Source: a virus. Taken from it: DNA of 40,299 bases. The stretch covers positions 1 to 40,299 of IMG/VR virus record IMGVR_UViG_3300034073_002842; one strand, 5' to 3'. A program made the translations under genes and the position numbers. The notes under the pieces were generated by a model. It was not told the origin of the DNA. It searched no databases and saw only the letters and a list, made by a program, of their open reading frames with translations. This document shows, piece after piece, positions 15,455 through 20,943 of the stretch (position 1 is the stretch's first letter; each line of letters opens with the position of its first letter).

Positions 15455-15711
15455 TGACTGACTCCGCTATTTCACGCGTCGCGCAAAAGGTGCTTGATGC
15501 TTACGGAGCTGAGTTGCTCAGGTCTGATAAGCCGCTCATTCAGTGCCACCCTCTAGCCGCCGCCCTCCGCGCTGCTGCGGATCAGGTGGTGCCGGTTGAG
15601 CTGCATCCTCAGATCTACGAAGACTGCTGCCAGTATTCCGACGTGCAAACCCGCGCTGGTATCCGCGCCGCACTCCTCGCCATCGCCGCCGAGCTGGAGG
15701 GGCAGCTGTGA
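15454..15711 (+). CDS. Small hypothetical protein
   Basis: This 85-residue protein has SRVAQKVLDAYGAELL and HPLAAALRAAADQVVP. The tail IRAALLAIAAELEG is the pattern of phage proteins that carry a C-terminal repeated LLAIAAEL helix. The function is unknown. It overlaps its neighbours by 1 and 4 bp. Confidence 0.6.
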   Translation: MTDSAISRVAQKVLDAYGAELLRSDKPLIQCHPLAAALRAAADQVVPVELHPQIYEDCCQYSDVQTRAGIRAALLAIAAELEGQL

Positions 15712-15923
15712 CCCCTGCCACCAAAGCGATCATGGCGGCATTCCGGGAGCGGCACGCCGAGACCCTGCGCCCTGGCCCGATGCACGACCACTGGCCAGAG
15801 GCCTGCATGGCTGCGGCATTGACGGCGCTGGCGGTGCGGATCAAGGGCGCCCCGGGAATTCGCCAGGACGTGCTCGACATAGTGAACGAGCTGGAGCGGA
15901 TCGTGGGGCAGGCCGATGGCTGA
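15708..15923 (+). CDS. Small hypothetical protein
   Basis: This 71-residue, helical, acidic-ended protein starts at a GTG inside a GTGA overlap. It ends with an 8-bp overlap. It contains HDHWPEACMAAALTALAVR. The family is unknown. Confidence 0.55.
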   Translation: MTPATKAIMAAFRERHAETLRPGPMHDHWPEACMAAALTALAVRIKGAPGIRQDVLDIVNELERIVGQADG

Positions 15924-16101
15924 CCACCTCGTGATCGACGCCAGCCGCCACCCGTCGCAGATCCGCTGCCTGCATTGCGGGTTCGCTCAGGATCTGCAGC
16001 TGCCCATGGCGATCCGCGAGCTGGTGGCCCTGGAGCGGCGGATCAACGCCGAGCACAGGGGATGCAAGCCGCGGCGAATGGAGCAGCGGGCCGACAGCTG
16101 A
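15916..16101 (+). CDS. Small zinc-ribbon-like hypothetical protein
   Basis: This 61-residue protein has a possible metal site made of CLHCG (Cys18 and Cys21) and EHRGC near residues 46-50. A helix lies between the two. It is the last gene of the rightward early operon, 60 bp before the transcription terminator. The role is unknown. Confidence 0.6.
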   Translation: MADHLVIDASRHPSQIRCLHCGFAQDLQLPMAIRELVALERRINAEHRGCKPRRMEQRADS

Positions 16102-16162
16102 GGCGTCTGTGGGAACTGTGTGGGAACGCCTGGCGCGCGGTAGGCTGTCCCCGGGATGTTCA

Positions 16163-16195
16163 AGCCCCGTAAGCCATTGGCCTGCGGGGCTTTTT
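16163..16195 (+). terminator. Rho-independent terminator of the early operon
   Basis: AAGCCCCG and CGGGGCTT flank a loop, with further pairing between GGCC bases inside. The hairpin is followed by TTTTT (16191-16195) and lies 60 bp after the last early gene. It is the natural end point of rightward transcription before attP. Confidence 0.8.
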
Positions 16196-16201
16196 CTTGG
16201 A

Positions 16202-16276
16202 TGCGGGGGCAGGATTTGAACCTGCGACCTTCAGGTTATGAGCATGACGCTCCGGGCTACCGTGGGATCCCGCCGC
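16202..16276 (-). tRNA. tRNA-Met(CAT)-like sequence, probably the attP core rather than a working tRNA
   Basis: On the minus strand the 3' part reads as a good tRNA. The anticodon loop CTCATAA contains the anticodon CAT. The T arm is GCAGG-TTCAAAT-CCTGC, followed by CCCCGCA as the acceptor 3' strand. The 5' half folds poorly: the acceptor and anticodon stems each have a mismatch, position 8 is not U and the D stem is weak. This is expected if the phage carries only the 3' identity block that restores a host tRNA-Met gene on integration. A tRNA finder may report it with a low score. Confidence 0.5.
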
Positions 16277-16375
16277 ATCACTGAGCCTTGATTTCCCTGG
16301 GACTGGACTACCGGCCGTTCCCGGTGTATCCCTCCGCTTCCCGGCGATCTGTGGGAACGGTGTGGGAATGTTACG

Positions 16376-16420
16376 AGTTGTTGCGAGCGCATGGCGGGGT
16401 CAGGCGGTGGGATCGATGAT
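16376..16420 (+). promoter_or_regulatory. Promoter-like element copy C (AGTTGTTGC ... GATGAT)
   Basis: A degenerate form of the block, AGTTGTTGC (16376-16384), is followed 39 nt later by GATGAT (16415-16420) and then TGCATCGGGG, as in copy B. It would start transcription of the gene at 16463 and of the integrase. Confidence 0.4.
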
Positions 16421-16462
16421 CGTTGCATCGGGGGCCACGGCTCCCATCACTCGCTGACCGCC

Positions 16463-16999
16463 ATGACCATCCCCTCCGGTTATCCCACACCAGCACAGAT
16501 CGAAGCGCTCACAGCCAGCTTCCTGCGGATTGGCCGCGCTGCTCATGAGGTAGCAGACAGCATTGTCGATGCCTTCGCTGCCGCTGCCCGCCAGCTGGAG
16601 TGGAAGCGCGCCGAGGCCCGTCGCGAGGCGCAGTGGCACCGCCAGCAGGAGAAGAACATCCTTCGCCAGCAGCTCGATCGCGACACCACCTACTTCGGCC
16701 GCAAGCGCCGCGCGCGCCGTGCCAGGGGGCGGCGGATCGATGGCAGGTGGAACCCTCCCTACTTCGGCGGCCGAATCTGGCTGGCCAGCGCAAGGTCGAG
16801 CTTCAGAAGCCATCCCCTGCCGAAGGTGATGATGCTCGACGAGGTCGACAGCTTCCCGACTGGAGATTTGACGGTCGAGCGGTGGGCCGGTGCTCAACGC
16901 CTTATGCGGTCCCATTGCGCAGATGCAGATCGCTTCCTGGATCCGTCGCTGGGCCAGCCGTGGGAGGGCACCGATGAAGCTGACCAAGACCGCCGTTGA
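16463..16999 (+). CDS. Basic coiled-coil protein between attP and integrase
   Basis: This 178-residue protein of unknown family has an Arg/Gln-rich helical centre (EWKRAEARREAQWHRQQEKN) and then a strongly basic patch (GRKRRARRARGRR). The C-terminal part is less ordered. I chose the ATG at 16463 because the longer frame from 16391 would cover promoter-like copy C. The gene overlaps the integrase by 26 bp. Its position between attP and the integrase, and its basic character, make it a candidate directionality factor or DNA-bending partner, but no HTH is visible. Confidence 0.65.
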   Translation: MTIPSGYPTPAQIEALTASFLRIGRAAHEVADSIVDAFAAAARQLEWKRAEARREAQWHRQQEKNILRQQLDRDTTYFGRKRRARRARGRRIDGRWNPPYFGGRIWLASARSSFRSHPLPKVMMLDEVDSFPTGDLTVERWAGAQRLMRSHCADADRFLDPSLGQPWEGTDEADQDRR

Positions 17000-18119
17000 T
17001 CGCGCCATCCCCCGCCTCCGCCGGTACCGCCTCAACGACTCCCTAGTGCCCGGCCTCTGCCTGCTGGTGCTCCCCTCGGGCCAGCGCACCTACTACCTGC
17101 GCCACCGCGTCGACGGGGCGCAGCGCGAGCTGAAGCTGGGCACACCGGCGGAGCTCTCCCCCGACCAGGCGCGCGAGCTGGCCCGTGCCGCCCTCGCGCG
17201 CGTGCGCGCCGGAGGTGATCCGGCGGCGGAGCGCCGGGCCGCCAGGGAGGTCCCGACGATCGAGGCCCTCGCCGCCCGCCACCTGCAGGCCCACGCCAGC
17301 CGGAAGCGGAGCGGCCGGAACGACGAGATCCTCTGGCGGCGGCATCTGCTGCCGGCCTTCGCGCGCGTGCGCGTGGGCGCCCTCACCCGCGAGCAGGTGC
17401 GCGAGTGGCATGCCTGCCATCCACAGCCGGCGACCGCCAACCGGGCCCTGGAGGTGCTTGGGGTGGCGATGGGGCTGGCTGAGGAGTGGGGCTGGCGGCC
17501 GGCGGGCAGCAACCCGGCCCGGGGGGTGAAGGCGCACCCGGAGCGGCAGCGGCGGCGGTACGCCAGCCCGGACGAGCTGGCCCGGCTGCGTGCTGCGATG
17601 CAGCGATGGGAGGCGGCGGGCCCGCTGGCGATCCGCTGGCGGTTCGTCCAGCTGGTGCGCCTGCTGCTGCTCACCGGTGCCCGGCTGCGCGAGGTGATGA
17701 ACGCCCAGTGGTCGGAGATCGACTGGAACCGAGGCGTGCTGCGGGTGCCAGCCGAGCGCGGCAAGACCGGGGCCAGCGAGGTGCGGCTGAGCGATCGGGC
17801 GGTGGCGGTGCTGCGTGGCATGGAGGCCGCGGCCGGCGGCAGCCGGTGGGTGGTGCCGGGCGAGACGGGCGACCGCCCGCTGGTGGGCTACCGGCGGATG
17901 TGGCTGGCGCTCCTCGAGGAGGCGGGGGTGGCTGACCTGCGGGTGCACGACCTGCGGCACACGTTCGCGTCCTACAGCCTGAGCGGCGGCCAGACGCTGG
18001 GCACGGTCGGGCAGCTGCTGGGGCACCGGAGCACGCAGACCACCAGCCGGTATGCCCACCTGGTGGATGACGCGGCGCGGGCGGCGGTGGAGCGGGTGAG
18101 CGACGACCTGGGGGTGTGA
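16974..18119 (+). CDS. int: Tyrosine recombinase integrase
   Basis: This 381-residue site-specific integrase has an N-terminal arm-binding segment of the DUF4102 type (YYLRHRVDGAQRELKLG, LSPDQARELA), then a core-binding SAM-like domain (about 95-180). The C-terminal catalytic domain has Arg237 (LTGARLRE), Lys264 (GKTG), His325 and Arg328 (HDLRHTF), His351 (LLGHRST) and the nucleophile Tyr360 (SRYAH). All catalytic residues are present. GGGAGG lies just before the chosen ATG, while the frame is open further upstream. It would recombine the adjacent attP with a host tRNA-Met gene, making the phage temperate. Confidence 0.95.
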   Translation: MKLTKTAVDRAIPRLRRYRLNDSLVPGLCLLVLPSGQRTYYLRHRVDGAQRELKLGTPAELSPDQARELARAALARVRAGGDPAAERRAAREVPTIEALAARHLQAHASRKRSGRNDEILWRRHLLPAFARVRVGALTREQVREWHACHPQPATANRALEVLGVAMGLAEEWGWRPAGSNPARGVKAHPERQRRRYASPDELARLRAAMQRWEAAGPLAIRWRFVQLVRLLLLTGARLREVMNAQWSEIDWNRGVLRVPAERGKTGASEVRLSDRAVAVLRGMEAAAGGSRWVVPGETGDRPLVGYRRMWLALLEEAGVADLRVHDLRHTFASYSLSGGQTLGTVGQLLGHRSTQTTSRYAHLVDDAARAAVERVSDDLGV

Positions 18120-18121
18120 CG

Positions 18122-18166
18122 GATTGTGACGACCTGCGGCACTCGACCGTCAGCGGTGCGCATGAT
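18122..18166 (+). promoter_or_regulatory. Promoter-like element copy D (GATTGTGAC ... CATGAT)
   Basis: GATTGTGAC (18122-18130) starts directly after the integrase stop. CATGAT (18161-18166) follows 39 nt later, 24 bp before the next ATG. The arrangement matches copies A, B, C and E. Confidence 0.5.
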
Positions 18167-18189
18167 GGCGGAGCCACGCACCCCCACCC

Positions 18190-18381
18190 ATGGGCGTCAT
18201 CGCCGACACGCTTCGCGCTTCCCTCCGGGAACTGGCCGAGGCCGACGCGCGGCTCTACCGCGGGCTCGCCACCGAGCTGGCCGCACCGGCTGCCCGGCCG
18301 GCGCTCCCCGCGGACGAGATCGCGGCCGCCATCGCGCTCCTTGAGGCGCACGGCTACACGGTCACCCCTCCGCGCGGGTGA
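18190..18381 (+). CDS. Small hypothetical protein
   Basis: This 63-residue protein has two helices (TLRASLRELAEADARLYRGL and ADEIAAAIALLEAHGY) joined by an Ala/Pro linker. It is expressed separately from the integrase if copy D is a promoter. No family is recognised. Confidence 0.6.
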   Translation: MGVIADTLRASLRELAEADARLYRGLATELAAPAARPALPADEIAAAIALLEAHGYTVTPPRG

Positions 18382-18390
18382 CCGCTCCAC

Positions 18391-18406
18391 GCCCCCGCAA
18401 GGGGGC
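18391..18406 (+). terminator. GNRA-loop hairpin, possible weak terminator
   Basis: GCCCCC-GCAA-GGGGGC is a perfect 6-bp GC stem with a GCAA tetraloop, lying 10 bp after a stop codon. There is no T tract, so it may stabilise RNA ends or attenuate rather than terminate. Confidence 0.4.
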
Positions 18407-18427
18407 TCACATCACCACCACCACGCC

Positions 18428-18754
18428 ATGACCAGTCCACGAGCCGCTGAGTTCCAGCGGCAGAAGGCCCGCGCCTCGATGAAGCGCTACCGCATGCGCA
18501 AGGCGGGCCTGCTGCCGCCGCTGCCCATCTGCCCCAGCTGCGGGGCGAAGTGCACCACCGATCGGTGGCTGCCGCTGTGCTCCATCTGCGCCCGGCGGCG
18601 TGGGCATGATCCCAGCCGCAACCAGCTGCGCGCGCGCAAGCACGAGCCCCGCCAGCGGCGCCTGGCCGCCGAGCAGATCCTGGCGGAGCTGCGCGCTGAG
18701 GCCAGAGCCGAGCAGTCTGTGAAGGATTGTGACAGCCCACCGGCTGCCGGCTGA
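18428..18754 (+). CDS. Zinc-ribbon hypothetical protein
   Basis: This 108-residue basic protein has two CxxC pairs (CPSCGAKC and CSIC, about residues 38-60) that should bind zinc. Arg-rich helices flank them (QKARASMKRYRMRK, RARKHEPRQRRLAAEQIL). It is probably nucleic-acid binding. The end of the gene contains promoter-like copy E, whose sequence is read in frame as VKDCDS. The family is unknown. Confidence 0.65.
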   Translation: MTSPRAAEFQRQKARASMKRYRMRKAGLLPPLPICPSCGAKCTTDRWLPLCSICARRRGHDPSRNQLRARKHEPRQRRLAAEQILAELRAEARAEQSVKDCDSPPAAG

Positions 18755-18769
18755 TCCGGTCGGTACGGT
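18725..18769 (+). promoter_or_regulatory. Promoter-like element copy E (GATTGTGAC ... TACGGT)
   Basis: GATTGTGACAGCC (18725-18737) is identical over 13 bases to copy A. TACGGT (18764-18769) lies exactly 39 nt after its start, and ACATCGG follows, as in copies B and C. It would drive the gene at 18824. Confidence 0.5.
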
Positions 18770-18823
18770 GAGCACATCGGCAGGCCGAGCGCGCCGCCGC
18801 CCCACCACATTGCATTTCCTCCG

Positions 18824-19012
18824 ATGACCATCACCTCCGCCCTGGCCCTGCTGCTGGCCCTCCTGCTGCTTCCTCTCCTGGTCGTGCTCTGGCTCACCGA
18901 GTCACGCGAGCAGCGCGCCCGCCGGTGGCGCCGTGACGGCCTCACTCAGCAGGCCATCGCCGACCGCCTGGGCTGCAGCCGCACCACGGTCCGCCGCCTG
19001 CTGGCGGCCTGA
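18824..19012 (+). CDS. Membrane-anchored helix-turn-helix protein
   Basis: This 62-residue protein joins one strongly hydrophobic N-terminal helix (LALLLALLLLPLLVVLWL, about residues 7-24) to a resolvase/transposase-type HTH (DGLTQQAIADRLGCSRTTVR, about 38-57). The Arg-rich stretch between them would place the HTH in the cytoplasm. A DNA-binding helix tethered to the membrane in such a small protein is unusual. It could sense membrane state, or anchor DNA. Copy E would be its promoter. Confidence 0.65.
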   Translation: MTITSALALLLALLLLPLLVVLWLTESREQRARRWRRDGLTQQAIADRLGCSRTTVRRLLAA

Positions 19013-19041
19013 GGCCCCACCCGCCCACTCGCACCCACGCC

Positions 19042-19236
19042 ATGTACCCCAGCATCCCGACCATCGATCAGCTGCTCCGCAGCCACTGCACGGGCAGCGG
19101 CTTCTGCCAGTGGCCCGTCCAGGGCGGCGCCATCACGATCAGCCGCGACGAGCTGCGCCAGCACCTCGAAGAGGCCTACGACCCACACGACCCGAGCTGG
19201 CCGGTGTTCGTCGACATCCCCGAGGCTGATGCCTAG
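19042..19236 (+). CDS. Small hypothetical protein
   Basis: This 64-residue protein contains CTGSGFCQWPVQ and AITISRDELRQHLEEAYD. Its composition is typical of the phage. It is the last rightward gene before the central terminator. No family is recognised. Confidence 0.6.
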   Translation: MYPSIPTIDQLLRSHCTGSGFCQWPVQGGAITISRDELRQHLEEAYDPHDPSWPVFVDIPEADA

Positions 19237-19258
19237 ACTGATGACGGTTGGTTGCCTT

Positions 19259-19293
19259 GTCCCCCCGGGGTGCTGCTGCTCGGGGGGACTTTT
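19259..19293 (+). terminator. Strong rho-independent terminator between converging operons
   Basis: GTCCCCCCG (19259-19267) pairs perfectly with CGGGGGGAC (19281-19289) around a 13-nt loop, followed by TTTT. It ends rightward transcription just before the stop of the leftward endolysin gene. The stem may also slow leftward transcription, although no T tract follows on that side. Confidence 0.85.
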
Positions 19294-19736
19294 CATGCGC
19301 GCGGCCAGAGCTCTCGCGGATCCTTGCCGGTCGCCATCATCCGGCTCAGCCGTTCAGCGCGGCCGCCGACCTGCTTCGCCCACTTCGAGTCGAGCATCAT
19401 CGTGGCCGCCTGCTGGTACTGCCGGCTCTGCATGGCGCCCAGCGTGCGCCGGAACTCCAGCAGGCCGGCGATCCCCATGTTGAAGGCCATGTCGACCACG
19501 ACCCGCTGACGCACCTCGTCCATCTCGCCCACCCAGGGCAGGGCCGCCAGCACCTGGCGCTCGATCGCGCCGATGTCGTTGGCCAGCAGCATCGCCGATT
19601 CCTCGGCGGTGATGCCACGGTCCTCCAGGTTGCGGCCGATGCCGATCGTCAGCTTGCCGGCGGTGCAGCGGTAGGGCTTGAGGCGCTCCCCCTCGTGGAG
19701 GCGGAGCTGCCTCACCATCGCGTCACGGTTCACCAT
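19293..19736 (-). CDS. GH24 endolysin (T4-type lysozyme)
   Basis: This 147-residue muramidase of glycoside hydrolase family 24 cleaves peptidoglycan between MurNAc and GlcNAc at lysis. The catalytic block is HEGERLKPYRCTAGKLTIGI, with Glu15, Cys24 (in the place of the T4 Asp) and Thr30, followed by GRNLEDRGIT. The length is typical. There is no signal peptide, so a holin must release it. It is the last gene of the leftward late operon, after the holin-like and C39-like genes. Confidence 0.93.
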   Translation of the reverse strand: MVNRDAMVRQLRLHEGERLKPYRCTAGKLTIGIGRNLEDRGITAEESAMLLANDIGAIERQVLAALPWVGEMDEVRQRVVVDMAFNMGIAGLLEFRRTLGAMQSRQYQQAATMMLDSKWAKQVGGRAERLSRMMATGKDPRELWPRA

Positions 19737-19739
19737 CGA

Positions 19740-19940
19740 TCAGCGCTTCGCCAGCGGGAACACGATGCCGGCGAGGATCTCCAGGGCACGGTAGGCCTGG
19801 CGGATCATCACGCCCGCGGCGCCGGCGGCCTCGTCGTCCTTCGGCGTCGGGGTCAGGTTCACGATCAGCACGGCGGTGGCGTGCGCCGAGAGGGCGATCT
19901 CGAACAGCTCGCGGCGGTGGTCGATCAGGTAGTTCAGCAT
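19740..19940 (-). CDS. Lysis-associated small protein, holin candidate
   Basis: This 66-residue protein begins MLNYLIDHRRELFEIALSAH, followed by the recurring phage motif VNLTPTPKDDEA and a second helical segment (ALEILAGIVFPLAK). Similar proteins lie next to lysozymes in many phages and prophages, but membrane segments are weak. I chose the ATG at 19940 because of a strong AAGGAGG site. A holin or endolysin-partner role is inferred from position. Confidence 0.6.
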   Translation of the reverse strand: MLNYLIDHRRELFEIALSAHATAVLIVNLTPTPKDDEAAGAAGVMIRQAYRALEILAGIVFPLAKR

Positions 19941-19950
19941 GGTTCCTCCT

Positions 19951-20664
19951 TCAAGGTTGAGCAATGATGGCCCAGCCGGTGCCGGGCCCCTCGACCATCC
20001 AGCGACGGCCGAGGTTCTGGCGGCTGTATCTGAGGCGGGCGCCCCAGTTGTTCAGGTAGCGGCCGGCCACCAGGTCCAGGTCGCCGAACGGGTCGTGCAC
20101 CGTGATGGCGTTGGGGTCGTAGCCGATGGCGGTGATCCAGTGGCCGCCGCCGGAGGGTGCCGACGCCGGGCCCTTGTGCAGGATGCCGATCGGCACCGGG
20201 ATGCCCGCATCGATCTGCTCCTCGAGCTCGCTCCAGTCCGCGTCCTTCACCAGGCGCGCCGTGACGCCGAACGACTGCAAGGCCTTGAGCTGCGCGTCTG
20301 GGTCGGTGGTGTCGCCGTAGCGCAGCACGCGGCCCAGGTAGGCGTCGTCGGCATTGGGCCCCTGCAGGGTGCCCGGCCGGATCGTCTCCAGCAGCATGGC
20401 GCAGGCGGAGCTGAAGCACATGCGGAGCGCGTGCTCGGTCTCGCTGTCCCGCTGGCTGTAGTACGGCACCTGGAGGGGGTTCGTCAGCGTGCGCGGCTTC
20501 GCCTGCTTCCCGTCGGCCTGCCAGGTCTTGTAGTGCTCGGAGTCGCGCTTCTTCAGGCTGGCGGGCACCTTCTCCCAGAACTGCAGCACCGCCGCCCGCT
20601 GACGGGGGAGCCCCTTCCAGTGCTCGAAGAACGGGATCGGGTCGGTGATCAGGTTGTCGCTCAT
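19951..20664 (-). CDS. C39-like cysteine peptidase
   Basis: This 237-residue protein is of the peptidase C39-like (papain-fold) group. It has PLQVPYYSQRDSE at about 62-74, the nucleophile region CFSSACAML, a GGGHWITAIGYD block with the His, and HDPFGD with the Asp. In phage lysis modules such proteins probably cut peptide cross-links in peptidoglycan, or act on host proteins. It is coupled to the upstream holin-like gene by ATGA and overlaps no part of the 19940 start. Confidence 0.8.
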   Translation of the reverse strand: MSDNLITDPIPFFEHWKGLPRQRAAVLQFWEKVPASLKKRDSEHYKTWQADGKQAKPRTLTNPLQVPYYSQRDSETEHALRMCFSSACAMLLETIRPGTLQGPNADDAYLGRVLRYGDTTDPDAQLKALQSFGVTARLVKDADWSELEEQIDAGIPVPIGILHKGPASAPSGGGHWITAIGYDPNAITVHDPFGDLDLVAGRYLNNWGARLRYSRQNLGRRWMVEGPGTGWAIIAQP

Positions 20665-20918
20665 CGCGTGTGCTCGACGCGAGCTGGCCCGAACTCTAGG
20701 CGCGGCCCGGCCATCGTCACCAGCAGCGGCATCACGATCGAGACCACCACTGCGATGATCACGCCCTGGGCGATGCGCTTCTCCGCCTGGTTCAGCCGGC
20801 GGAATGCCTCGATGATGTCGGATCGGTTGTTTGCCATCGTCTCGTGGATGGCATCGAGCTTGCCCTCCAGGTGGCCGATGGCGCGCAGGATGTCGCCATG
20901 ATTCACGTCCTCGGGCAT
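20661..20918 (-). CDS. Holin-like protein with coiled coil and C-terminal membrane helix
   Basis: This 85-residue protein has an N-terminal helical part (DILRAIGHLEGKLDAIHETM, then EAFRRLNQAEKRIAQG) that should form a coiled coil. One membrane helix follows (VIIAVVVSIVMPLLVTMAG, about 53-71). The layout resembles XhlA-type hemolysin/holin partners. Together with the 19740 gene and the endolysin it would make a lysis cassette. Confidence 0.7.
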   Translation of the reverse strand: MPEDVNHGDILRAIGHLEGKLDAIHETMANNRSDIIEAFRRLNQAEKRIAQGVIIAVVVSIVMPLLVTMAGPRLEFGPARVEHTR

Positions 20919-20943
20919 GCGTCTACGATCCCCCTTCGCCAGG

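Larger units (their letters stand above)
16106..16370. other. Probable phage attachment site (attP) with arm repeats
   Basis: The gene-free stretch 16102-16462 carries a core identical in form to the 3' part of a Met-tRNA gene (16202-16245). Two paired direct repeats flank it: TGTGGGAA at 16108 and 16119, and again at 16350 and 16361. In each pair the copies start 11 bp apart. The larger unit TCTGTGGGAAC-GTGTGGGAA occurs at 16106 and 16348. Paired, helically phased arm sites around a tRNA-like core, next to a tyrosine integrase gene, match the design of lambda-type attP sites. Genes of the same phage lie on both sides, so the site looks uncut. Confidence 0.7.

Noticed and set aside
16202-16276. 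Functional tRNA-Met gene
   Set aside because: The 5' half has mismatches in the acceptor and anticodon stems and lacks U8. The good 3' half next to arm repeats fits an attachment core better, although I list it as tRNA-like.
16231-16428. Minus-strand 65-codon frame across the attachment region
   Set aside because: It overlaps the tRNA-like core and the arm repeats and has no ribosome site or protein-like pattern.
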